From: Aureococcus anophagefferens
Taxonomy: Eukaryota; Sar; Pelagophyceae; Pelagomonadales; Pelagomonadaceae
DNA length: 64,000 bases
Direction of reading: 5' to 3'
NCBI RefSeq assembly: GCF_000186865.1
Contig: NW_008705564.1
Coordinates: 508,413 to 572,412, forward strand
Shown here: positions 41,501 to 50,931 of the stretch, piece after piece
Numbering within the stretch: position 1 is the stretch's first letter
How the letters are laid out: each line of letters begins with the position of its first letter
Program-made: the position numbers and the translations under genes
The notes under the pieces: model-generated
The model's input: only the letters and a program-made list of their open reading frames with translations
The model's database searches: none
What the model was told of the DNA's origin: nothing

Positions 41501-41962
41501 ATGAAGCTCCGCCAGAACGTCTTCGTCTACGGCACTTTAAAACGCGGCTTCTACAACTACGACGCCGTGCTCGCGCGGCAGCCCGACGCGGCCTTCGTCG
41601 CCGAGGGCGTGACGACGGAGCGCTTCCCGCTCTTCGTCGACCATTACAAGATCCCGTACCTCGTGCACCGCGCGGGCGAGGGCCGCCGCGTCTCCGGAGA
41701 GCTCTTCGCCGTCGGCCCCGAGGGCCTGGCCGCGCTCGACGCGTTGGAGGGCGTCGACGAGGGCCGCTACGCGCGGCGCGAGGTCGATGTTGATGTCGGC
41801 GAATCGTCGAAACGCGCCTGGCTCTACTCCATCAACGACGCGCCGCTCGCGGGCAGAGAGCTTTTACCGGCCTACACGGCGGCGATCCACGCGGCCTACA
41901 CGCCGCCGGGCGGCGGCCGGGACCCGGCGCTCTTCCGGCCCTGGGGCGGCTACGAGCCTTAA
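41501..41962 (+). CDS. Gamma-glutamylcyclotransferase-like (AIG2/GGCT fold) protein
   Basis: 153 residues. The diagnostic substrate-loop motif VYGTLKRGFYN is at residues 8-18. The fold continues through PYLVHRAGEGRRVSGELFAVGPEGLAALDALEGVDEGRYARREVDV, where the Glu of ALDALEGVDEG is in the position of the catalytic acid. GGCT/GGACT proteins release 5-oxoproline from gamma-glutamyl amines or peptides. Length and motif match the gamma-glutamylaminecyclotransferase/AIG2 group best. Substrate inferred only. It ends 15 bp from the convergent HARS gene. Confidence 0.85.
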   Translation: MKLRQNVFVYGTLKRGFYNYDAVLARQPDAAFVAEGVTTERFPLFVDHYKIPYLVHRAGEGRRVSGELFAVGPEGLAALDALEGVDEGRYARREVDVDVGESSKRAWLYSINDAPLAGRELLPAYTAAIHAAYTPPGGGRDPALFRPWGGYEP

Positions 41963-41977
41963 TGACAGCCGACGGTC

Positions 41978-44124
41978 CTAGAGCGCGAGCGCGGCGAACT
42001 TGGCCGTCGCCTTGAGCGTGACGCCGTTGCCGCCGTCCGCGAGCACGGCGCCAGCCGGCGGCTTCGCGGGCGCCGGCGACGCCGAAGACGACGAGCGGCC
42101 CACGGGCACCCAGGCGGCGCCCTTGGCCCGGGCCTCGGCCTCGAGGACGGCGACGAGATCCCCGAGGTGGTCGACGGCGACGTCGACCTGGACGCCGTCC
42201 GCGGGATCCGAGGCGGGGTCCTTGACGAGCATGTCCTTGACCCGGACCTTGCCCACGTCCCACTCGTCCGGCGCGACGAAGGCGACGAGGCGCGCGCCGG
42301 CCCGGTTCGCGAGGTCGAAGGCCTTGCGCGCCTTGCAGGCCTGCAGCGCCGCGTCGACCGTGAGCCCCGCGGACCGCAATTTCGCCGCGACGGCCGCCGC
42401 GGGGCCCTGCATGGCCGCGGAGAAGGGCGCGACGACGACGTCCACGGACGGCCCGAGCTTCGGGAGCAGCCCGTTCTCCTTGAGCAGCTCGACGATGACG
42501 CAGTCGCCGAAGCCGAAGCCCGCGCACGGGATGTCGCACTTTTCTCCCCCGTAGAGCTCGAGCAGCTTGTCGTAGCGGCCGCCGCCACAAATAGCCCGGA
42601 GCTCGCCCTTGCGGTCGAAGGCCTCGAAGACGACGCCCGTGTAGTAGGCCAACCCCCGGACGACGGACGAGTCGAACTGGAGGTAGTCGCCGACGCCGTA
42701 CGAGTCCGCGAGCTCGAAGAGCTGCGCGATCTCCGCGATGGCCGGGTCCGTCATGGGCAGCCCGACGGTCGTGGCCAAATCCGCGACGGACTTGGCCTCG
42801 AGGCAGGCGAGGATGACGTCCGCCGTCGCGGGCGGCAGCGCGAGCGGGTCGTCGCCGGACGTATCGGTTAACATCTCCTTGACCGCGCACGCGCCGATCT
42901 TGTCGAGCTTGTCGATGACGACGCAGACGCGCGCGAACTTGTCGCCGGGCACGCCGGCCTTGGTGATGGCCACGTCCAGGACCTTGCGCGAGTTCACGCG
43001 GACGCCGACCATCTCCGACGTCACGCCCAGCCGCGAGAAGAACCGCGCGACGGCCGCGAGCAGCTCGGCCTCGGCCGTGACGCCGCGCTCGCCCACGATG
43101 TCCATGTTCCACTGGTAGTGCTCGCGCTTGCGGCCGCGCTGCGTCGTCTCGAAGCGCCAGCACTGCGGGATGGAGAACCACTTGAGCGGGAGCGTCGCGC
43201 GGACCTCGCCCGTCGCCTGGGCAGGACAAGGGTGATTCAACGTCGCTTCAACGTGAGTGTTCCGCGCGCGCGCGTTCCGGAAAAAACATCCACGCTTCGA
43301 GACCGTTCCAAGAGATGATCGCTCGTCCAAAAATCAGCCGAAACGAGTGGAAAACGGCCGAGAAAGGAGCCTTTGAAGTTGGGAATTTCGCTCTCTTGTC
43401 CTGCCCCGCCCGTCGCGAGGTTCGTGAGGTTGAGCACCATGCGCGCGAGGGACGGCGTCATCTCGGGCCGCAGGGTCACGCGGGCGCCCTCCTTGTCGAC
43501 GAAGTTGTACATCTGCGACGAGATCTCCTCGCCGGCCTTGCGCTCGTAGAGCTCGACGTGCTCGAGCACGGGCGCGTCGTACTCCTTGAACCCAAACTCC
43601 AGCGCCGTCTCGCGCATGGCGCCGAAGAGCCAGTTCCGCACGCGCATGTCCCCGGGCTCGAAGTCGCGCGTGCCCGACGGCGGGTCGAGCCAGAAGGGCC
43701 GGCTCGCGGACTCCTCCGCGGCCGCCGCCGCCTCCTTCGCCTTCGCGTCCAGGGCCTTCTTGAGCTTGTCCTTCTTGAGGGGGATGGGCTCGGCGAGCGT
43801 CTTGTTGAGCTCGCCGAGGCGCGACAGGACGCCCTCGAGCACGGCGTCCTTGCCCTTCTTCTCCGCGGCCTTGGCGGCCTTGAGCTGCTCGCGCTCCTCG
43901 GCGCTGGGCTCGCCCTTGGGGTTCGCGACGGTCAGCGACGCCCACGCGGCGACCTCGTCGGCCTCCAGCGGGATCTCCGGGCCGCCGCGGCCCATGGGTG
44001 CGGTACGTGCGGCGCGGCGCTGCGAGTTGCGGACGACGACGACGCGAGCGGCAGCGAGGCGTTCGTAAGGCGCTAGCTCAGCTCTTATCAGCGAAGGCAA
44101 GATCGTCTGCAACGAGTGCAACAT
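41978..44124 (-). CDS. HARS: Histidyl-tRNA synthetase, two exons split by an introner
   Basis: Exons 43417-44124 and 41978-43216 join in phase 0 to give 648 residues. Class II motif 1 region: [21 protein letters not shown] and [19 protein letters not shown]. Motif 2: [16 protein letters not shown]...[34 protein letters not shown]. His-specific blocks: [36 protein letters not shown], with motif 3 [13 protein letters not shown], and an anticodon-binding domain (about 540-630). The N-terminus carries a helical linker (about 60-120) like the WHEP region. The start at 44124 gives an organelle-like leader; the ATG at 43995 would give a cytosolic form, so dual targeting is possible. The upstream gene ends only 24 bp before the first ATG. 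Confidence 0.93.
43217..43416 (-). mobile_element. Introner family A in HARS
   Basis: 200-bp intron: an 8-10 bp direct repeat GCGACGGGCG flanks a 190-192 bp element with perfect inverted ends GGGCAGGACAAG / CTTGTCCTGCCC. The 3' splice AG is the last two bases of the element, and the donor is GC, the first two bases of the target. It restores [19 protein letters not shown], the normal HisRS motif 2 lead-in. Confidence 0.95.
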
Positions 44125-44148
44125 GCCGTGCGGCGCGATCGCAAGTTG

Positions 44149-45048
44149 TTACGCCACGGCCGGCGGCATGAGCACGACGTTCTCGGCGCGGCAGGCGATC
44201 GTCCGGCCGTCGACGTCGCCGCCCTCGAGGCGGATACCGTAGCGCTCGCCGCCCCGCTTGGGCAGGGCCACGACCGCGCCGAGGCACCCGTTGAGGTCCG
44301 CGGCCTTGACGAGCCCCGCGACGCGGACGCGCGCGCCGACGGCGAGGGCGGGCTCGGCGGCGACGAGGTTCGCCTGTTCGAGGCTCGCGAGGGGCACGGG
44401 CGCCGGCGGCTCGCCGCCGTCCTCGACGGGGGGTAAGCCGCGGACCATGAAATCCGGCGGCGGCTTCGTCGGCCCCTCCCTGTGCTTCTGGAGCCCGAGG
44501 CGGCTCAGCAGCTCGTCGACGTCGTTTCCGCGCGTGTTGTCGTACTGGCCGACGAGCGCGTCGATGTTGCCGTTGATCGAGCTGACCACGTCGTCGAGCG
44601 GCCGCTCCGCGACGGGGGCGGGCGCGGGCGCGGGCGCGGCCGCGGTCTCCTCCTCGTCGGGCATGGACTCGAGGACGGCGTCGAAGCCCTTGGAAATCTG
44701 CTGCAGCCGCTCCGCGACCGGCGCGGCCGCGGCCGCGGGCGCGGCCGCGGGCGCGGCCGCTGGCGCGGTCTCCTCGTCGTCGTCGTCGGGCATGGACTCG
44801 AGGACGGCGTCGACGCCCTTGGCAATCTGCTGCAGCCCGGCCTCGACGTTCGCCTCCGTGGCGCCCTCGGCTTTGATCTTCTCTTGCATCTCTTCCAGGC
44901 CTTTGAGGACTTTTTGGAGCACCGGATCCTCGGGCATCTTTTTCATGTCGTGGTGCGACTTCCTCTCCGCGATGCCGGCGATGCGCTCCTCGGCGGGCAG
45001 CCGCACGTTCACGGGCGGCCCGCCGGCGGGCGCCTTGTCGATGCCCAT
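44149..45048 (-). CDS. Hypothetical protein with duplicated helical motif and SH3-like C-terminus
   Basis: 299 residues. A charged N-terminal helix (MKKMPEDPVLQKVLKGLEEMQEKIKAEG, about 35-62) is followed by two near-identical units, LQQIAKGVDAVLESMPDDD and LQQISKGFDAVLESMPDEE (about 72 and 114), joined by Ala/Pro linkers. The C-terminal 60 residues (ALAVGARVRVAGLVKAADLNG, then CLGAVVALPKRGGERYGIRL) read as a small beta-barrel of the SH3/KOW kind often found next to MYND or ankyrin modules. No signal peptide. Function unknown. Divergent from the RAD51C-like gene, 82 bp apart. Confidence 0.55.
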   Translation of the reverse strand: MGIDKAPAGGPPVNVRLPAEERIAGIAERKSHHDMKKMPEDPVLQKVLKGLEEMQEKIKAEGATEANVEAGLQQIAKGVDAVLESMPDDDDEETAPAAAPAAAPAAAAAPVAERLQQISKGFDAVLESMPDEEETAAAPAPAPAPVAERPLDDVVSSINGNIDALVGQYDNTRGNDVDELLSRLGLQKHREGPTKPPPDFMVRGLPPVEDGGEPPAPVPLASLEQANLVAAEPALAVGARVRVAGLVKAADLNGCLGAVVALPKRGGERYGIRLEGGDVDGRTIACRAENVVLMPPAVA

Positions 45049-45130
45049 CGTCGCGTTCTTGAATTGGTATTGAATCGAAGGTGCCGCTCGACTCCAGAGT
45101 AGGCATGGCCCTGCCTAAAGGCCCACACTA

Positions 45131-46219
45131 ATGGACGACGACGCCTCCGACAGCAGCGACGGCGACGAGCCGGCGCGCATCCCGTTCGTGGCCTGCGCGC
45201 TGAGCCCGAAGGACGAGGTGCTGCTGGGCCGCGGCGGCTACCGCGACGCGAGCGATTTGGAGGGCGTGAGCTTCCTCGAGCTCGCCGCGGATTTGAAAAT
45301 CTCCGACGACGAGGCGGACCGGTTGCTCGCGGAGGTGCTGCGCGAGGCGGCGCCGCCGACGCCCTACACCATGGCGGAGCTCGCCGCGCGCGAGGCGACC
45401 TTCGTGCCCGCGGTGACGTTCTGCCGCGCGCTCGACGACGCGCTGGGCGGCGGCGCGGTGCCCCGGCGGGTGCTCGAGCTCGTCGGCGGGCCGGGCACGG
45501 GCAAGACGCAGCTCTGCTTCCAGCTCGCCGTCGACGCGGCCATCCCCGCGGCATTCCACGGCTTGGGCTCCGGCTGCGCGTTCGTCGACTGCGACGGAAG
45601 CTTCGCGCCGTCGCGCGTCGCGCGGCTCGCGGGCGAGATGGTCAAGCACGTCAAGCGCCTCGCGCGGCGCAAGCGGCCCCGGGAGGGCGACGGGGACGAT
45701 GAAAACGACGCCGCCGCGCGGCGCGCCGCGGACGCGCTCACCGTCGACGGCGTGCTCGAAAATATAGCGGTGTTCCGCGCGCTGGACCACGGCGACCTCT
45801 TCCACGCCGTCATCCGCGCCGAGGCGCTCGTCGCGTCGGGCGCCTGCAAGTTGTTGATCATCGACAGCGTCGCGGCGCACCTCCGGGCCGCGGACGTGCA
45901 CGTCGGCGTCCGGAGCCGCCTCGTCGCTAGGCTCCACCTGGAGCTCGCGAACGTCGCGATGAAGTACGACGTCGCCGTCGTCGTCACGAACCAGCTCACG
46001 ACGAAGCTCGACGCCGGCGAGAACGTCCTCGCGCCCGCGCTCGGCGACGCGTGGGCGAACGCGGCCGCGCAGAAGCTCCTGCTCAAGGAGCCCGCGGGCG
46101 ATGGCATGCCGCGCACGGCGACGCTCCTCGAGAGCGTCTTCGGGCCCGAGGTCACCGTGCCCTTCGCCGTCGAGGCGCGGGGCGTGCGCGACTACAAGCC
46201 GCCCGCCGCCGCGGGGTAA
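45131..46219 (+). CDS. RAD51C: RAD51 paralogue, RAD51C-like
   Basis: 362 residues. After an N-terminal helix-hairpin-like region (about 25-80) comes the RecA core. It has VTFCRALDDALGGGAVPRRVLELVG, Walker A GGPGTGKTQLCFQLAVDAAIP (about 119-127 for the loop), FVDCDGSFAPSRV in place of the usual TEGSF, Walker B KLLIIDSVAAHLR and VVVTNQLTTKL (about 275). The lead-in TFC-ALDD-LGGG and the sequence after Walker A match RAD51C more closely than RAD51, DMC1 or XRCC3. It would act in homologous recombination and interstrand crosslink repair. An insertion of basic and acidic residues (RRKRPREGDGDDEND) lies after strand 2. Single exon. Confidence 0.85.
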   Translation: MDDDASDSSDGDEPARIPFVACALSPKDEVLLGRGGYRDASDLEGVSFLELAADLKISDDEADRLLAEVLREAAPPTPYTMAELAAREATFVPAVTFCRALDDALGGGAVPRRVLELVGGPGTGKTQLCFQLAVDAAIPAAFHGLGSGCAFVDCDGSFAPSRVARLAGEMVKHVKRLARRKRPREGDGDDENDAAARRAADALTVDGVLENIAVFRALDHGDLFHAVIRAEALVASGACKLLIIDSVAAHLRAADVHVGVRSRLVARLHLELANVAMKYDVAVVVTNQLTTKLDAGENVLAPALGDAWANAAAQKLLLKEPAGDGMPRTATLLESVFGPEVTVPFAVEARGVRDYKPPAAAG

Positions 46220-46283
46220 CACCAAGTCGTTGACGTCAATGTGAAGCCATTAATATTCGAACGGGCTGCCCTTGGAGGTCGCG

Positions 46284-47312
46284 ATGTCTTTCGGGCACGC
46301 CCCGACGGTGCCGCGGCAGCCGCGGCCGCGGACACATTCCCAGTTCGCCGTACCAAAGCAAACGAAGCCGCACGGCAACCCAAAAAAGAAAAAGCACGCG
46401 GACGACGGAGACAACGCGCACTTCTTCGCAGCCCATCACAAAACAGAGGCGGCGTCGCCGGAGAAGCAGGACCAGGCGACGAGCTCGCCGGAGAAGAATC
46501 AAACGACGAGCTCGCCGGAGAAGCCGAGCTCGCCGGAGCCGCCGGCCTCGGAGAAGCCGTCGAGCGCGCCGGACCGCGGCGCCGCGCCGCCGGACGCGCC
46601 GCCGCCGCCGCCGCCGCTCGCGCGCGCGGAGCGCGCCAAGGCGGAGCTCGCCGCCGCGCGGGCCGAGAGCGTGGCCGCGGAGCTCGCGGGCGCGCACGCC
46701 GCGCGGCTCTCGCTCGAGGCCGCGCTCGCGGACGCGCGGCTCGCGCTCAGCGACGCCGAGGCCGACGCCGAGGCCGCGCGGGACCGCGCGGCGGCGGCGG
46801 CGGAGACGGCGGCCGCGGCCGTCGCGGAGCGGGACGCGTCGCGCGTCGAGGTCTTCTCCGCGCGCGCGACGATCCGGTCCCTGACGCTCGAGCGCGACGC
46901 CGCGCGCGCGAAACTCCTCGACGGCAAGGAGAACGACGACGCCGCGCCGGCGAGCGACAAGGCGCAGGCCGCGGCGCGCATCGGCGACCTCTTCAAGCGG
47001 CAGGCCGAGGAGCTGGCGTCCGCGCGCGGCGACAACGACGCGCTCCGATCCGCGGCGCGGATCGCGGACGCGCGCGCGGCCGCGGCGACGTCGGCCGCGG
47101 CGCTCGCCGTCGAGCGCGCCGAGGCGGCGCTCCGGGACGGCACGCGCCGCGAGCGGGTGCGCCACGAGCTCCTGGGCGAGCGGGACCTCTACGCAAAGAA
47201 GCTCGAGATGGAGCTCACGGCGGCCAAGGTCGCCTACGCGCAGCTCGCGACGGACTACGACGTCCACCTCGGCTCCGTCATCCGGAGCGCGAAGACCGCG
47301 CGCGAGCGATAA
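46284..47312 (+). CDS. Hypothetical coiled-coil protein
   Basis: 342 residues from the first ATG at 46284 (MSFGHAPTVPRQPRPRTHSQFAVPKQ). A basic N-terminus is followed by a disordered Ser-Pro-Glu-Lys-rich section with repeated SSPEKxx units (about 55-90) and a Pro run. A long Ala/Glu/Arg coiled coil (about 115-335) follows. I recognise no specific family. The composition fits a cytoskeletal or centrosomal-type scaffold, which is a guess. Its last codons and stop are the first unit of a 22-bp tandem repeat. Confidence 0.55.
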   Translation: MSFGHAPTVPRQPRPRTHSQFAVPKQTKPHGNPKKKKHADDGDNAHFFAAHHKTEAASPEKQDQATSSPEKNQTTSSPEKPSSPEPPASEKPSSAPDRGAAPPDAPPPPPPLARAERAKAELAAARAESVAAELAGAHAARLSLEAALADARLALSDAEADAEAARDRAAAAAETAAAAVAERDASRVEVFSARATIRSLTLERDAARAKLLDGKENDDAAPASDKAQAAARIGDLFKRQAEELASARGDNDALRSAARIADARAAAATSAAALAVERAEAALRDGTRRERVRHELLGERDLYAKKLEMELTAAKVAYAQLATDYDVHLGSVIRSAKTARER

Positions 47313-47393
47313 CGGCCCGGGCAGCTCGCGATAACGACCCGGGCAGCCCGCGATAACGGCCCGGGCAGCTCGCGATAACGACCCGACCGCCCT
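47306..47393. repeat. Four-unit 22-bp tandem repeat containing a stop codon
   Basis: GCGATAACGGCCCGGGCAGCTC-type units begin at 47306, 47328, 47350 and 47372, alternating GGCCC/GACCC. The first unit is the end of the coiled-coil CDS (CGA TAA). The array fills the whole spacer up to the stop of the opposing EF-hand gene at 47392. Confidence 0.9.
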
Positions 47394-49191
47394 AGGAGAG
47401 GCGCACGGGCGCCGCGCTGAGGATCTTGTTGGCGATCTTCTTGCCCTCCTTCGCCTTCATGTGCTCGGCGAGCTGCTCGCCGGCGGACGTCGACTTGAGG
47501 ATCTCGTACATGCCGTCGTCGTCCTGGATGAGCTCCTGGAAGATGTCGACGTACGTGTCCGCGTCGACGCGCGAGTGGCGGTCCTTGCCCACGTTCTCGA
47601 ACATGACGATCAAATCCTCCTCGTCGAGGCCGTGGAGGTCCGCCATGGCCGACGCCAGGTCCTCGACGACGATGGTCCCGTCGTAGGCCGGCGAGTAGAG
47701 CGAGAACATGTTCTTGATCTCGCCGACCTGCGACTGGTCGAACTTGACGACCTGGTGGCCGATCTTGTTCCGCCGCTGGCCGACGTCCTCCCAGTCCGAC
47801 GCGTCCCAGGAGAGCATCTCCTTGATGACGGTCTTGCCGTACTTGTGGTACATGAGGGAGATGAGCTCGCGCCACGTCACGCGGCCGTCGCCGTCCGCGT
47901 CCATCTTCATGAACAGGTCCGTCTGGAAGGGCCTGGGCAGCAAAAGGGTGATTCAACGTCGCTTCAACGTGAGTGTTCCGCGCGCGCGCGTTCCGGAAAA
48001 AGCATCCACGCTTCGAGACCGTTCCGAGAGGCGATCGCTCGTCCAAAAATCAGCCGAAACGAGTGGACAACGGCCGAGAAAGGAGCCTTTGAAGTTGGGA
48101 ATTTCGCTCTCTTTTGCTGCCCTGGGAAGGGCCCGAACTTGGACCCGCCGCCGTACTCGCCCTTGGACGTCTTGTCGTTGGCCGTCATGAACTCCTCCAA
48201 CGGAATATCCCCCGAGCCGTCGACGTCGATGCTGTCGAAGACGTCGCGGAGCATCTTGAGCTCCTTCTTGAGCTCGCGGATGAGCCCCGGGTGCTGCGTC
48301 AGCGTCGACTTGCGCCGCGCGACCTGGCCCGAGTCGACGCGCCGCCGCGGCGACGCCTCCGGCGACGAGTCGCCACCGTCCTTGGCCTCGCTCCGCGACA
48401 CCTGGAGCTTGCCCGCGAGCGAGAATTTCGCCAAAACGCGCTGCATCGCGAGGTCGTTGCGGCAGAAGAGGGCCCACTCGTGGGACGTGATGGTCCGATC
48501 CTTGACGACGGCGTCGATGACGTCGAAGGTCTTGTGGCAGATCGTCTCCACGGTCTCGATGTCGAGCTGGCGGCCGCCCGTCGCCGCGGACATGCCCCGC
48601 ATGGCCGACGCGATCATGATGACGACCTGGGCAGCAAAAGAGTGATTCAACGTCGCTTCAACGTGAGTGTTCCGCGCGCGCGCGTTCCGGAAACCGCATC
48701 CACGCTTCGAGGCCGTTCCGAAAGATGAACGCTCGTCCAAAAATCAGCCGAAACGAGTGGAAAACGGCCGAGAAAGGAGCCTTTGTGAAGTTGGGAATTT
48801 CGCTCTCTTGTGCTGCCCTGATGACGACCTCCTGGAGACTGAGCTCGCCGGAGCAGTCCTCGTCGTAGAGCTCGAAGAGCGCCCGCATCTTCGACGCGGC
48901 GAAGGCGCTCGAGTTGATGAGCGCGACGGCGAAGACCTCGTTGACGTCCGCGAAGCGCCGGTCCGGCGGGCCCTTGGCGAAGAGCTCGAAGAGCTTGCGC
49001 TGGTTCGCGCCCCGGAGCATGACGAAGATCTTGTTGAAGCGCTTCTGGTCCACGCCGGGGTTGCACTCCATCTTCACCCAGCACTCGTGCATGCGCCGCA
49101 CGTCCTCCATCTGCAGCTTCGTGATGGGCTTCGCGTGGGCCAGGATCTCGTCGCCGAGGCTGTCGCGGATCGTGCCCATGTGGGCGCCCAT
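47392..49191 (-). CDS. EF-hand calcium-binding protein with two family A introners
   Basis: Exons 48829-49191, 48133-48626 and 47392-47932 join in phase to give 465 residues from the ATG at 49191. EF-hand loops visible: LYDEDCSGELSLQE (about 115-128, split by an intron), DSIDVDGSGDIPLEEF (about 255-270) and MKMDADGDGRVTWREL (about 295-310), plus a weaker C-terminal pair around DSRVDADTYVDIF. Between them lie helical stretches (LIRELKKELKMLRDVF) and a basic linker. No kinase or membrane domain is seen, so it is a calcium sensor of unknown partner. Divergent from NDK, with about 220 bp between the starts. Confidence 0.85.
47933..48132 (-). mobile_element. Introner family A, second intron of the EF-hand gene
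   Basis: 200 bp, GC-AG. Target duplicate GCCCTTCC; element CAGGGCAGCAAAAGAGAG...CACCCTTTTGCTGCCCAG, 192 bp. Removal joins SKFG to PFQTDLFMKMDADGDG and restores an EF-hand. Confidence 0.95.
48627..48828 (-). mobile_element. Introner family A, first intron of the EF-hand gene
   Basis: 202 bp, GT-AG. Target duplicate GTCGTCAT (12 bp shared counting the flanks); element ends CAGGGCAGCACAAGAG and TTTTGCTGCCCAG. Removal joins SGELSLQE to VVIMIASAMRGM. It carries a 2-bp insertion relative to the other copies. Confidence 0.95.
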
Positions 49192-49409
49192 GGCGGCGCG
49201 GGAACGCCGCCTCCAAAGCACGCCGAGGCCGCCGCGGCCCGCGGCGCGACCGCGACGAGGATGGCTGCCGCGCAGCCCGATCGGTTTCTAGCTCGTGGAT
49301 TGGCGGCATCGTTGCAGGGCATCGTCGGCTTAGAAGGCGCTCTCGCCTGAGGCCCGTGCCGTCCTGAGCTTCGATCCCAAAACATCGCCTAATCGCATCT
49401 CGCACCACC

Positions 49410-49874
49410 ATGGCCGAGTTCAAGACCCTCGAGCGCACCTACATCATGATCAAGCCCGACGGCGTGCAGCGGGGCCTCATCGGCGACATCACGAAGCGCT
49501 TCGAGCAGAAGGGCTTCAAGCTCTGCGCCGCCAAGCTCTACCAGCCGTCCCGCGAGCACATGGAGAAGCACTACGCGGACCTCTCGTCCAAGGGCTTCTT
49601 CAAGGGCATGATCGACTACATGATGACGGGCCCCGTCTTCTGCATGGTCTGGGCCGGCGAGGGCGCCGTCGTCACGGGCCGCAAGATGCTCGGCGCGACG
49701 ATGCCGTCGCAGTCCGAGCCCGGCACGATCCGCGGCGACTACTGCATCCAGGTCGGCCGCAACATCTGCCACGGCTCCGACTCCGTCGAGAACGCGGAGA
49801 AGGAGATCGCGCTCTGGTTCCCCGAGGGCGTCTGCACCTGGACCTCCCACTCCCAGCCCTGGATCTACGAGTAG
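49410..49874 (+). CDS. NDK: Nucleoside diphosphate kinase
   Basis: 154 residues, the standard length. It transfers the gamma phosphate between NTPs and NDPs through a phospho-histidine. Visible: [20 protein letters not shown] (5-24), the Kpn-loop region ([20 protein letters not shown]), [22 protein letters not shown], and the active site [22 protein letters not shown], whose His is at about 119. All catalytic residues are present. No targeting leader, so probably cytosolic. Strong C-ending codon use suggests high expression. Confidence 0.97.
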   Translation: MAEFKTLERTYIMIKPDGVQRGLIGDITKRFEQKGFKLCAAKLYQPSREHMEKHYADLSSKGFFKGMIDYMMTGPVFCMVWAGEGAVVTGRKMLGATMPSQSEPGTIRGDYCIQVGRNICHGSDSVENAEKEIALWFPEGVCTWTSHSQPWIYE

Positions 49875-50017
49875 ACCCGCGCGCGCGCCGGCGGGTCCCC
49901 CTCGCCCAAGACGTAAGACACACACCAGCCCTCCGCCGCGCGTGCGCACTACACGGGGCCCCTTCGGCCGGCGGCCGCACTGCTGCACGCAGCCGCACAC
50001 ACAACACAGAGCCCCGC

Positions 50018-50794
50018 TTACTGGACGCGCTGCCGCGCGGCGCCCGCGCGCTCCGCGCGCGCGCTCCGCGCCGCGGCGACGCCGCCGCCGGCGCCCGGGA
50101 CCAGGGGCATGGGCGGGATGGTCGCCTTGGGCGTCGGCGCGAGCGGCGGGCCGCCCAAGTTCGCCTGCTGGACCGCGTGCGCGAGCGCGGCGACCTCCGT
50201 GTCGATGGAGCAGCGCGCGGCGCTGGCCTCGTTCTCGAGGTGGCGCACGCGGCCCACGGCGTCCGCGAGGCTCTTCACCTTCGCCTCGAGGTCGCCGCGG
50301 GCGAGCGCCGCCGCGCGCGCCTCGGCGCGCATGACGTGGAGCACCTTCCCCGACTCGCTGCTTTGCTCCTCGGCGCTCCGGCAGCGCGCCCGCGCCGCGT
50401 CGAGGTCGCCCCGGAGCCGCTCGACGTCGCTCCGCAGCCGCTCCCGCTCGCTCCGGAGGTCGCCCGCCTCGCGGTCCCGCTCCGCCGCCTCGGATTTGAG
50501 CGCGGCGACTTTCGCCTCCGCGGCCTCCTTGGCCGTCTTCTCGCGCAGCATCTGGTCGCCGATGGCGCGCGCCGCCGCCTCAGCGTCGGCGGCGACGGAC
50601 GCCAGGCGCGACTCGGCGCTCGACGCCCGCGCCCGCTCGCGCTCCAGGGCCGCGCTGAGCTGCAGGTTCAGCTGGCGCAGGGCGTCGAGCTCCGCGAGCT
50701 TGCCCTTGTACATCTCCATGGTCTCCGCGTCCCCCGCCGCCTCGCTCATGAGCTGGTTCAGCTGGTCCAGCAGCATGGCGCGGTCCGCGTCCAT
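50018..50794 (-). CDS. Coiled-coil protein, hypothetical
   Basis: 258 residues, almost entirely heptad-rich (LLDQLNQLMSEAAGDAETMEMYKGKLAELDALRQLNLQL, continuing to about residue 200 with EAAERDREAGDLRSERERL). A Pro/Gly/Ala tail follows. No signal peptide. Myosin-tail or SMC-like composition, but no diagnostic motif; function unknown. Convergent with NDK and divergent from the K+ channel gene. Confidence 0.6.
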   Translation of the reverse strand: MDADRAMLLDQLNQLMSEAAGDAETMEMYKGKLAELDALRQLNLQLSAALERERARASSAESRLASVAADAEAAARAIGDQMLREKTAKEAAEAKVAALKSEAAERDREAGDLRSERERLRSDVERLRGDLDAARARCRSAEEQSSESGKVLHVMRAEARAAALARGDLEAKVKSLADAVGRVRHLENEASAARCSIDTEVAALAHAVQQANLGGPPLAPTPKATIPPMPLVPGAGGGVAAARSARAERAGAARQRVQ

Positions 50795-50931
50795 CGTGGG
50801 CGGGCAAGCACCAACAAACTGTCGTCGAGGTAAAGGTGCCGCGTCCTTTCAGGATATCAACGAATGCTGCCCGGGGGCTGCTGGGGGGTGCCGAACGCCG
50901 CCCCGGTTGCGGCCGCGGCGCCGCGGTCGCG

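Noticed and set aside
41227..41502. N-terminal extension of the giant protein to 41502
   Set aside because: The extra residues lack coding character and overlap the likely divergent promoter; the ATG at 41226 gives a proper signal peptide.
48014..48090. Protein-like peptide ending [15 protein letters not shown] that recurs in several genes
   Set aside because: It is the translated body of the introner elements, read through as if exon, not a conserved protein domain.
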